A stretch of DNA of 64,000 bases from Kordiimonas aestuarii (GTDB lineage: Bacteria > Pseudomonadota > Alphaproteobacteria > Sphingomonadales > Kordiimonadaceae). The notes under the pieces are model-generated. The model was not told the origin of the DNA. It was given only the letters and a program-made list of their open reading frames with translations, and did not search any database. Positions 42,112 through 50,035 of this stretch are shown in pieces. The stretch covers positions 124,001-188,000 of the forward strand of contig NZ_JAOBPP010000019.1 in NCBI RefSeq assembly GCF_025574465.1. Reading direction: 5' to 3'. The first letter of the stretch is position 1. Every line of letters begins with the position of its first letter. A program made the position numbers and the translations under genes.

Positions 42112-44592
42112 ATGACTTTCAAAAAATTTTTCTCGCGGGGGCTTTTGGTCGGCGCGGCATCGGTAGCTTTGAGCCTTGGCGCGCAAGCTGACTTCGCCGA
42201 GGCCACCAAGGGGCTGGAGTTCAAGGGCGGCCTGGTGGATACCTATGTGGATCACGCTAAAGCGCGGGTGCTGCTCGCGCTCGACAAGCCGGACGAGAAC
42301 GGCATCGCGGGCCGCTATATCTATGCGGCGTACCTGACGGGCGGCCTTGGTTCGAACCCGGTCGGGCTTGACCGCAGCGTGCCCGCCGGCGGTGAGATCA
42401 TCTCTTTCCGGCGTATGGGGGGCAAGGTGGTTGCGATGGTGGAGAACCATAATTTCCGCGCGACAACCGATAATACGGCCGAAAAGCGCGCGGTGGAAAC
42501 CAGCTTCGCGCAGTCGATCATCTGGTCCGGCGATATCATGGAAGAAGATGAGGGCACGGGTCGCCTGCTTGTTGATTTTTCCCCGTTTCTTACCCGTGAC
42601 GCTGTGGGCGTGGGCGCCCGGCTGAAGGCGGTGGGCGAAGGTAGCTTTTCGCTGGTGAAAGACCACTCCCTCGTTGACACCAAGGCCGCTTTCATGTTCC
42701 CCGAAAACGGGGAGTTTGATGCCTATGTGACCTTCGCGTCCGACAAGCCGGGCCGCGAAGTGCGCCAGACCACACCAATCCCCGAAGCGGTGACGCTTAT
42801 TGCGCACACAACGCTGATCAAGCTGCCGGACGCAGGTTATGAGACCCGCCTTTATGACGACCGGGCGGCCCTTATCGGCATGACCTATGTGGATATGTCC
42901 GCACCGCTCGCGGGCGACACGGTTGTGCGCCTCGCGCGCCGGTTCCGGCTGGAGAAGGACGAGAGCGGCAACGTCATCAATCCGATCATCTTCTATATCG
43001 ACAATGGCGCGCCCGAGCCGATCAGAAGCGCGCTTCAGGAAGGCGCGAACTGGTGGGCGGATGCCTTTGCCGCAGCGGGCTACCCCGGGGGCTACAAGGC
43101 TGAGATTTTGCCCGAAGGCGTGCATCCGCTTGATGCGCGCTATAATGTGGTGAACTGGGTGCACCGCGCCACCCGCGGCTGGTCCTATGGTGCCGCGGTT
43201 GCAGACCCGCGTACGGGCGAAGTGCTGCGCGGCGTTGTGCTGCTCGGCAGCCTGCGCGTGCGGCAGGATATCAAGATATTTGAGGCGCTTTCGGGAGCTT
43301 CGAAAACCGGCACGGGGGCTGCGGATGATCCGGTGGAGCTTGCGCTTTCGCGGATCCGCCAGCTTGCGGCGCATGAGGTGGGCCATGCTCTTGGTTTCGC
43401 GCATAATATGGGCGCCAGCACCTATGATGACCGCGCAAGTGTGATGGACTACCCCGCCCCTGACGTGCGGGCAAACGAGGATGGCACGCTTGATTTCTCC
43501 CATGCCTACGGCGTTGGCATCGGCACGTGGGACAAATGGACGGCCAGATTCCTGTACGGCGACTACGGCGACATGCCTGAAGCGGCGGCACAGGCAGCCC
43601 TGATCCGAGAGGCGGATGACTATGGCCATCTGTTTGTTTCCGACCCCGACAGCCGCAGCATCAGTAGCGGCCATGCGCGCGGCGCCGTGTGGGACACAGG
43701 CGCTGACCCGCTTGCCAGCCTGGCGAATACGATGAAGGTGCGGCGTATCGCACTTGACCGCTTTGGCATGGACAACCTGCGGGACGGTGAAAACGTGACA
43801 GCGCTGCAGAGCAAATTTGTGCCGCTGTATCTTTATCATCGTTACCAGCTCGCGGCCGCAGCCAAAAGCCTTGGCGGCATGGATTTTGTCTACCGGCACG
43901 AGGGAGATGGCCGCCCGGCACCCGCTGTGGTGCCGTGGGAGCGGCAGGAAAAAGCACTGTCGCTGCTTCTGGAAACCGTGTCACCAGCGGCGCTGGATGT
44001 AAAAGGCGACGTGCTCGCCACCTTATCGCCGCTTGGGTATTCGGATGGTGACCCGCAATTCGGGCGGGAAGTGTTTGATAATACCAGCCGGCCAATGTTT
44101 GACCACATGGCAGCAGCGGCTAGCGCAGCCTCCCTCAGTTTTGATGCGTTACTCAATCCTGCCCGGCTTGCTCGTGTTGCCACGCAGGGCGATGCGAATG
44201 ACGGATACCCCGGGCTTGCGACTGTGCTGCGCGTGGCGACGGACAAGGTGATGGCGTTCAGCAAAGATGAGAACAAAACCCGTGCTGGCCTACGTGAGCT
44301 GGTGGCAAATCTTTACGCTGAACGGCTTATTGGCCTTGTTCTGGGTGAGGATGTGCCGGTTGCTGTCCGGCAGGACAGCAGGGTTGCGCTGGCGGATGTG
44401 AAGGCCCGGGCTGAGAAATTGCGCCGTTCATATGGTGCTTTTGCATCAGCTCTGACCGCCCGCATTGACGATGCATTGGCGCGTGCTCGCACGCCAGCGA
44501 TAAACGCGCCGGCGGCTGCGACTGTGCCTCCGGGAAGCCCCATCGGTAGTGAGTTGGGCGAAGCTTGCTGGCATTGCGACGAGCTTGATTGA
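42112..44592 (+). CDS. Secreted zinc metalloprotease (DUF5117/DUF4953 type)
   Basis: ATG 42112 follows AGAGGGGAC. The 826-residue protein has a short export signal (LLVGAASVALSLGAQADFA), a beta-rich N-terminal region (about 40-280) and a metzincin-type zinc site HEVGHALGFAHN (about 422-433). Family members with this length are DUF5117/DUF4953 zinc proteases. A Met residue follows at VMDYPAP. A hairpin terminator follows at 44606. A 602-codon antisense open frame is a GC-rich shadow. Confidence 0.9.
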   Translation: MTFKKFFSRGLLVGAASVALSLGAQADFAEATKGLEFKGGLVDTYVDHAKARVLLALDKPDENGIAGRYIYAAYLTGGLGSNPVGLDRSVPAGGEIISFRRMGGKVVAMVENHNFRATTDNTAEKRAVETSFAQSIIWSGDIMEEDEGTGRLLVDFSPFLTRDAVGVGARLKAVGEGSFSLVKDHSLVDTKAAFMFPENGEFDAYVTFASDKPGREVRQTTPIPEAVTLIAHTTLIKLPDAGYETRLYDDRAALIGMTYVDMSAPLAGDTVVRLARRFRLEKDESGNVINPIIFYIDNGAPEPIRSALQEGANWWADAFAAAGYPGGYKAEILPEGVHPLDARYNVVNWVHRATRGWSYGAAVADPRTGEVLRGVVLLGSLRVRQDIKIFEALSGASKTGTGAADDPVELALSRIRQLAAHEVGHALGFAHNMGASTYDDRASVMDYPAPDVRANEDGTLDFSHAYGVGIGTWDKWTARFLYGDYGDMPEAAAQAALIREADDYGHLFVSDPDSRSISSGHARGAVWDTGADPLASLANTMKVRRIALDRFGMDNLRDGENVTALQSKFVPLYLYHRYQLAAAAKSLGGMDFVYRHEGDGRPAPAVVPWERQEKALSLLLETVSPAALDVKGDVLATLSPLGYSDGDPQFGREVFDNTSRPMFDHMAAAASAASLSFDALLNPARLARVATQGDANDGYPGLATVLRVATDKVMAFSKDENKTRAGLRELVANLYAERLIGLVLGEDVPVAVRQDSRVALADVKARAEKLRRSYGAFASALTARIDDALARARTPAINAPAAATVPPGSPIGSELGEACWHCDELD

Positions 44593-44605
44593 TATTAATG
44601 TATGG

Positions 44606-44625
44606 CCGGGGCCTTCGGGCCTCGG
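44606..44625 (+). terminator. Hairpin terminator after the metalloprotease gene
   Basis: CCGGGGCC-TTCG-GGCCTCGG forms an eight-pair stem with one wobble and a stable TTCG tetraloop, followed by TTC. It overlaps the longest open frame of the next gene, an argument for starting that gene at 44656. Confidence 0.65.
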
Positions 44626-44655
44626 TTCTACGCTTCGGGCCCAGATTTCAGCGGT

Positions 44656-45954
44656 ATGAACAATCACATCACCTATCTTGAAAAACTGTATGGGGAAATG
44701 GCTGCCAGACTTTCGCCTGCGAGTGCATTTCAGGCGTACACTCATTTCCAGGCGTGGAAATATCGCGAAGCCGAGGCAAGCCTGAGGCTGGAAAAGCTGA
44801 CGCCGGCCAAACTTTCAGCCCGAGCATATGTGGCGGCCTATCGCATTGGTCTCAAGTTAAAGCCAAGCAAGCGTGACTTATTTCACCTGATGGCAGGGGC
44901 CGACACACCGCAACTGAAGTTCGAGCTGTTGGTGGCAGCGGCCTTTTCGCTGCGAGGTCAGGCGTTTCTGGAGCTATGCCGTGAGACGGAGCCAGATGCC
45001 TTCCCCCCTGTACAATACCGCGACGTGCTTGCGGGGTTAATCTTCCATGCCATGCTCAGGGTAGAAGGCAGGTCAAGCCCTTCGCTTTTCATCTACTGGC
45101 AGGTTTCACCTGCGCTTCTGGCGTTTGCTCACAAACTTTATGACGCCGAACAGTTGACGCACCAGCCAGCAGCATTTGCTGAAGCTCTTGCCCTTGCGGC
45201 CAGCGAACTTCAACTACCGCTGGCCCCGTTTCTTGAGCCCGCACGGTTATTATGTTCGCTTCAGACGTTCCGTGAAATGCAGACGGACGTACCCGCGCCC
45301 GAGGTATATTTTAAAGGCTTTGCCTTCTCGCCGCGGGGGCCTGTGATCACCGTGCATGCGAATGCTCGGTATTATCATAAATATGCGCGGCGGTTTTTGG
45401 CGTCATGTGCGGCGTGTGAACCGCAGGCGCGTGTACATCTTCATCTTGTCGGGTTCCGCGCCCGGGCGGCGGAGCTGAAATCACTGGCTGAAGAGACCGG
45501 AGTGCAGCTAAATGCCAGTAGTGAAGCCATCCCGTATCGCGGACCTGCGGAGGCCTGGTATTCTGCAGCTTCCAGATTCCTCCATCTGCCCCATTGGATT
45601 GAGCGCTACGGGTTTGTTGTAGTGTCTGATATCGATGGGGAGGCATGCTTTCAGCCAGAACTTTTGCACGCGATTAAGCCCGGCACGACCGCCCTGCATA
45701 GACCCGTCTATGACGGTGAAAATTACCAAGCCATTTTGTGGAAGAATTTTCATGCCGGTCGCTCCGTATTTCATCATCCACCTGCAGAAGCGATCAAAAG
45801 CCTTGCGGGTTACATCGCAGCGGGTTTCAGGGACGGTGTCCCGGCCGGGAAACGGCTGTGGCATATTGACCAGATAGGCTTGGCGCTCATGACGTTGGCA
45901 TGGCCGGACATGACGGTCGTACCGTCTCCGCCGATCTTTCACCAAAAGAAATAG
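44656..45954 (+). CDS. Glycosyltransferase-like protein, unknown function
   Basis: The start at ATG 44656 (MNNHITYLEKLYGEM) avoids the terminator at 44606; no good ribosome site is seen. The 432-residue product has an alpha-helical N-terminal half (about 1-215) and a C-terminal GT-A-like half (about 230-430): VITVHANARYYHKYARRFLA, VHLHLVGF and a DxD-type motif in VVVSDIDGEA. The latter recalls GT8-type enzymes that use sugar nucleotides and a divalent metal. The acceptor is not known, and no sugar biosynthesis gene is adjacent. Confidence 0.65.
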   Translation: MNNHITYLEKLYGEMAARLSPASAFQAYTHFQAWKYREAEASLRLEKLTPAKLSARAYVAAYRIGLKLKPSKRDLFHLMAGADTPQLKFELLVAAAFSLRGQAFLELCRETEPDAFPPVQYRDVLAGLIFHAMLRVEGRSSPSLFIYWQVSPALLAFAHKLYDAEQLTHQPAAFAEALALAASELQLPLAPFLEPARLLCSLQTFREMQTDVPAPEVYFKGFAFSPRGPVITVHANARYYHKYARRFLASCAACEPQARVHLHLVGFRARAAELKSLAEETGVQLNASSEAIPYRGPAEAWYSAASRFLHLPHWIERYGFVVVSDIDGEACFQPELLHAIKPGTTALHRPVYDGENYQAILWKNFHAGRSVFHHPPAEAIKSLAGYIAAGFRDGVPAGKRLWHIDQIGLALMTLAWPDMTVVPSPPIFHQKK

Positions 45955-45976
45955 CGGTGGAGGCAGCAGGGTGATT

Positions 45977-47158
45977 TTATTCGTGTTTGCGGCCATACCA
46001 GCGCGCGCCCGGTGCCGCGCTCAGGCCGTGCAGCAGAGCACTGATCCACACCGCGTTGATGGCGATCATCAACACCTTGTCGGCATATTCGGGGTCGGTG
46101 CGCTCAACGATAATCAGGGCAAACAGCGCGGTGGCGAGGCCGCGCGGGCCAAACCAGCCGAAGAACAGCTTGGTCACCGGTGCGAGCCCCGTTCCCGCGA
46201 GCGATAGCCAGATAGCCAGTGGACGAATGACAAAAAGGCTGAGGAGAATAAGCGTGAGGGTAGGGCCGTCCAGTTGGCTGACCGCTTCCGGCACCAGGAT
46301 CAGGCCAAGCAGGAAAAACGCGCCCCAGCTCAGGAGTTGGCCCTCGCTTTCGGTGAATTCATAGATAAAGTCGCAGCGGCCCTTGACGATGTGGCCAAAG
46401 GCAAGTCCGGCCACAAAAGCGGCGATAAATCCGTTTCCGTCAACAAGGGTTGCTGCGATGTAGGCGCCGCCCGCGAGCGCCAGCGCGCCAACGCCTTCAT
46501 GGGTGCCTGTGCTCAAACCCCTGGTGTCAGCGTATACAAATGCTTTGCCGCCCAGATAGCCAAGCACCACCCCGATGAGGGGGCCAAGGGTAAGCTGGGA
46601 TGCGATGAACAGTGGCCAGTTCTGGCTGTCCCCATCGCCTGTTGCGGCGGCAAGGCTGGCGAACAACAGCACAGAGGGCAGCGCGAGGCCGTCATTGAGG
46701 CCGCTTTCAACGGAAATGCTCTGGCGTTCCATTTCCGGCACGGTGGGGTCGGTGATGACGGGCTGGCCAAGGGCCGCATCCGTGGGGGCAAGGATGGCAG
46801 CAACAAGCGCAATGGCAAATATAGACCAGCCTGGCAGCAGGGCCCATGCGGCGACGGTCCCCAGAAGAATTGCCAGCGGCAAGCCGATCAACAGCATACG
46901 CATGGGCACGGTGCGTTCGCGCACCAGTTCAGACAGGTTTACCTTCGCGGCGTCAAGAAACAGCAGGATGATCAGGGCAAGTTCGGCAACGATGTGCAGG
47001 CCCTCCCGGGCCCCGTCAAGCGGGAAGAGCCCGGTATAGGAAAGCCCGGCACCAAGGCCGATGAAAATCATCGGCACGGTGATGATGGTTGAAGACAGGC
47101 GCTTCGCAACCATGGTTACAGCGAGCGTGATGAGTGCAACGATCAATAGTCCGGCCAC
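45977..47158 (-). CDS. Cation/proton antiporter (CPA1-type)
   Basis: The start is GTG 47158 after AGGGAGGG. The longer frame to 47230 adds a hydrophilic, unconvincing N-terminus. The 393-residue protein has about twelve membrane helices; conserved polar segments are LSVESGLNDGLALP-like (ISVESGLNDGLALPS, Asn-Asp pair about 170) and FVAGLAFGHI, typical of Na+/H+ antiporters. No cytoplasmic regulatory tail is present. It is convergent with the glycosyltransferase-like gene and separated from the dcw operon by a dead gene. Confidence 0.92.
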   Translation of the reverse strand: MAGLLIVALITLAVTMVAKRLSSTIITVPMIFIGLGAGLSYTGLFPLDGAREGLHIVAELALIILLFLDAAKVNLSELVRERTVPMRMLLIGLPLAILLGTVAAWALLPGWSIFAIALVAAILAPTDAALGQPVITDPTVPEMERQSISVESGLNDGLALPSVLLFASLAAATGDGDSQNWPLFIASQLTLGPLIGVVLGYLGGKAFVYADTRGLSTGTHEGVGALALAGGAYIAATLVDGNGFIAAFVAGLAFGHIVKGRCDFIYEFTESEGQLLSWGAFFLLGLILVPEAVSQLDGPTLTLILLSLFVIRPLAIWLSLAGTGLAPVTKLFFGWFGPRGLATALFALIIVERTDPEYADKVLMIAINAVWISALLHGLSAAPGARWYGRKHE

Positions 47159-47279
47159 AGTGCCCTCCCTAATCCAACGCGGCCCATCATGTGGGTGTTT
47201 TGCTGTTTTGTCGAGGCGTGACCCGCGCAAGGGCGCGAAGGACGGAGCGCAACTTTCACCCAGCCCTTCGCCTGACGCT

Positions 47280-47774
47280 TTAGAAAGCCGTGGTCACCTT
47301 TGTTTCCCTGACCGGCACAGCATAGCGTAAACCGGCATCCATGGTAATGCGTGCCGGTGCCTGAAGCTGCCCGTCGTCTGCGATGTAGGAACTGGCATAG
47401 GTCTTGCCGACTGCCTCAAGCCCCGCGTCGAGGCTGAGTCCTTCAACGCCGAGCAAATTTTAGTTTGCATAGGCCACTGCGCGGTAGGCGGGAACGGCCA
47501 CCGGCCTGCGTTCTATCACACCGCTTTTGTCCAAAAGCCTGGCGTTCATGACCACGCCGCCCAGAACGACATTCAACCCTTGTGCCAGGGTGCCGGAAAG
47601 CGAGGCCTCAACCCCGCGATGGCGCACGGTACCGACAAGGCCATAGATATTTATCGCAGGCTCAAGCCCTGCGTAGGGCTGGCGGGTATCGAAACCGGCA
47701 ACGATGAACGAAAGGCCGCGACCAAAACGATAGTGAAACCCCAACTCGCGCTGTGTTGCGACCACGGCATTTCA
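47280..47774 (-). pseudogene. C-terminal remnant of a TonB-dependent receptor
   Basis: The minus-strand frame between 47774 and a stop at 47280-47282 encodes the beta-barrel end of a TonB-dependent receptor: ATQRELGFHYRFGRGLSFIV, then INIYGLVGTVRHRGVEASLS and, after an in-frame TAA at 47460-47462, LLGVEGLSLDAGLEAVGKTY and APARITMDAGLRYAVPV. The plug, N-terminal barrel and the final aromatic C-terminal strand are absent, and there is no start. Two stops and missing ends make it non-functional. Confidence 0.8.
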
Positions 47775-47906
47775 TACCTCCAAGAAATCATCCAGGCATG
47801 GTTCTCATTTGTTGCACATCTGCGCAACTTTTGGGTCTCTTGGCGTTGGCGGACAGAATTACAGTCGCGCGACAACTCCGGTTCTTGCTTCCGAACTCCA
47901 TAAACA

Positions 47907-48075
47907 CCCATCTGTTCCCATGCCGTTTCCTTTTTCCCATGCCGTTCCCAATTCGAGATTTTAGAGAACATAGAAAGAACAAATGTATATAACTAATTGT
48001 TTTATAATGATTATAATCTAATTTTGGCGCTATTTCGGTGCCCATACTAATGCATCCTTTCCCATGAACTCCCAT
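47907..48075. promoter_or_regulatory. Two groups of MraZ boxes upstream of mraZ, with an AT-rich stretch between
   Basis: CCCA(T) (ATGGG on the other strand) recurs in roughly 10-bp phase at 47907, 47917, (47927 TTCCT, degenerate), 47936 and 47947. It recurs again at 48041, (48051 TGCAT, degenerate), 48061 and 48071. MraZ is known to bind direct TGGGN repeats separated by five bases, that is a 10-bp period. Between the groups, 47951-48030 is strongly AT-rich. A TTGACC at 48075-48080 adjoins the near group and may be a -35 element. Autoregulation by MraZ is inferred. Confidence 0.7.
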
Positions 48076-48186
48076 TGACCAACTATAAAAAACCATGGTA
48101 TCCCAAATTAGTTCAGAAGACGTTCTGGATGACCGCGCCTTGCTTGGCGGCTGGAGCGGGTAGCAAACTCGGGGGACTGTTGGGCA

Positions 48187-48654
48187 ATGGCATTTTTCCT
48201 GTCCACATTCACAAACAAGGTAGACAAGAAGGGCCGTGTCTCTGTGCCGGCGTCCTTTCGTTCTGCTGTGTCTTCTAGCCATTTCCCCGGCATTGTTGTT
48301 TACCGCCCCTTCAATCTTCCGTGCATCGAAGGCGCGGACATGACCTTTCTTGAGCAGCTTTCCGACCGGCTTTACGGCGATTTTGGACCGTTCAACCCCG
48401 ACCAGATGTCCGTCGCCACCGCCATCCTTGCTGGTGCCAGCCAGCTCAGCTTCGATCCTGAAGGCCGCGTCATGCTGCCGGGTGAGCTTCGTGAGTTCGC
48501 CGGGGTTGACAGCCACGCTACCTTTGTCGGCCTTGGCCGCAAATTTCAGATTTGGGGCGCGGACGCCTATGCTGCGCACCGCCAGGATCAGTTGGCGCAC
48601 GCGGCAGAGGCCGCGCCCAAGCTGCCGCCATTCGGCGGCGGGGGGCAGGCATGA
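48187..48654 (+). CDS. mraZ: MraZ, transcriptional regulator of the dcw cluster
   Basis: The 155-residue protein has two SpoVT/AbrB-like swapped-hairpin domains: the first with NKVDKKGRVSVPASFRS (about 10-26) and the second with FDPEGRVMLPGELREFAG (about 89-106). It forms rings that bind repeated TGGGN boxes and represses the dcw operon in other bacteria. ATG 48187 follows a G-rich stretch. The stop overlaps the start of rsmH. Confidence 0.95.
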   Translation: MAFFLSTFTNKVDKKGRVSVPASFRSAVSSSHFPGIVVYRPFNLPCIEGADMTFLEQLSDRLYGDFGPFNPDQMSVATAILAGASQLSFDPEGRVMLPGELREFAGVDSHATFVGLGRKFQIWGADAYAAHRQDQLAHAAEAAPKLPPFGGGGQA

Positions 48655-49655
48655 TTGCCGCGCCCAACCATGAAGAAGCTGGTATCCATATCCCCGTCCT
48701 GCTGGATGAAGTTGTAAGCGCGCTGGCGCCGAAGGCTGGCGAGGTCTATGTGGATGGCACTTTTGGTGCGGGCGGTTATACCCGCGCCGTGCTGGAAGCC
48801 GCTGACTGCCATGTCATCGCCATTGACCGTGACCCGGATGCCATCAGGCGTGCCGAGCCGTTGAAGCGTGACTTTGGTGACCGTTTTACCATTCTTGAAG
48901 GTTGCTTTGGCGATATGGCTGCCTTGCTGTCGCATGCGGGCCATGACGCTGTTGATGGTGTTATGCTGGATATCGGTGTTTCTTCCTTCCAGATCGACGA
49001 GGCCGAGCGCGGCTTCTCGTTCCAGTCGGATGGCCCGCTGGATATGCGTATGGCGCGGTCGGGTGAGAGCGCAGCCGATGTCGTCAACACATACGGTGAA
49101 GAGGCGCTTGCCAACATCATTTATGAATATGGTGAGGAGCGCAAGTCGCGCCGCATCGCGGCTGCGGTTGTCAAGGATCGTACCGACAAGCCGTTTGAGC
49201 GCACCAAAGATCTCGCGGGCCTGATTGAACGCATTCTGGGCCGCCCGCCGATGAAGAAGGGCCAGCGCGCCGTGCATCCGGCGACACGCACCTTTCAGGC
49301 GCTGCGCATTCATGTGAACGACGAACTGGGTGAACTCAAGCGCGGTCTGATGGGGGCGGAAGCCATCCTTAAGCCGGAAGGGCGGCTTGTGGTTGTCAGC
49401 TTCCATTCGCTTGAAGACCGTATCGTCAAGAATTTCATGGTGGAACGCAGCGGCCGTGCCGCTGGGAGTAGCCGCCATTTGCCGGGGCCGGTCGATGTCG
49501 GGCCCAAGCCGTCCTTTCTTTTGAAGACCAAGGGAGCAGTGAAGCCGGGTGAGGAGGAGATGGGACGTAATCCGCGTTCTCGTTCTTCCCGGCTTCGCAC
49601 TGCAGTGCGTACGGATGCGCCCGCCTGGGTGGGCAGCGGCAAGGGGAAGGGCTGA
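48651..49655 (+). CDS. rsmH: 16S rRNA m4C1402 methyltransferase RsmH (MraW)
   Basis: The start is ATG 48651, overlapping the mraZ stop, not the longer frame to 48552. The 334-residue enzyme has the SAM-binding motif VDGTFGAGGYTRAVL (about 35-49), IAIDRDPDA and the family region DLGVSS-like DIGVSSFQIDEAERGFSF, plus HPATRTFQALRIHVNDEL. It uses SAM to methylate C1402 in the ribosomal decoding centre. TGATG overlap with ftsL. Confidence 0.95.
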   Translation: MIAAPNHEEAGIHIPVLLDEVVSALAPKAGEVYVDGTFGAGGYTRAVLEAADCHVIAIDRDPDAIRRAEPLKRDFGDRFTILEGCFGDMAALLSHAGHDAVDGVMLDIGVSSFQIDEAERGFSFQSDGPLDMRMARSGESAADVVNTYGEEALANIIYEYGEERKSRRIAAAVVKDRTDKPFERTKDLAGLIERILGRPPMKKGQRAVHPATRTFQALRIHVNDELGELKRGLMGAEAILKPEGRLVVVSFHSLEDRIVKNFMVERSGRAAGSSRHLPGPVDVGPKPSFLLKTKGAVKPGEEEMGRNPRSRSSRLRTAVRTDAPAWVGSGKGKG

Positions 49656-50035
49656 TGCGGCGCTTGTTTACAATCCTTGCCGCCATCACGGCGATCCTGG
49701 CTGGTGCGGCGGTGCTTCAGCTCAAACTTGCGGTGCAGGAAAGAGCTGATGAGGTCAAGGCGCTGGCCAATAAGATACATGCGGATCGTGAAGCGATCCG
49801 GGTGCTCGAGGCCGAATGGGCGTACCTCACCACGCCGCGCTCTCTGCAGGACAAGTCGATCCGCTTTCTGGCCCTGATGCCGCCGACCGCAGAACAGATC
49901 CTTGAGGAGCCCACAACCATTCCGTTCCGCCCGCGCGGCGTTGAAGCGGAAGAGGACCCAGGTGTGCTGTTGCCTGCCAAGGACCGCGAAGAAAAGAACC
50001 TGAAGCCGAAAAGAGAGAAGGGAACAAGCCTGTGA
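49655..50035 (+). CDS. ftsL: FtsL, divisome subunit
   Basis: The 126-residue protein is a bitopic membrane protein: an N-terminal helix (LFTILAAITAILAGAAVLQL), a coiled-coil stretch (about 25-65; ERADEVKALANKIHADREAI) and a polar tail. It forms the FtsQLB/FtsWI complex in the periplasm. Its stop overlaps the GTG start of ftsI by 4 bp. The sequence is weakly conserved, and position in the cluster is the main evidence. Confidence 0.88.
   Translation: MRRLFTILAAITAILAGAAVLQLKLAVQERADEVKALANKIHADREAIRVLEAEWAYLTTPRSLQDKSIRFLALMPPTAEQILEEPTTIPFRPRGVEAEEDPGVLLPAKDREEKNLKPKREKGTSL

Noticed and set aside
42091-43899. Minus-strand open frame of 602 codons opposite the metalloprotease gene
   Set aside because: It is the GC-rich antisense shadow of a well-supported gene; its translation is rich in His, Arg and Ala with no domain pattern, and it has no ribosome site.
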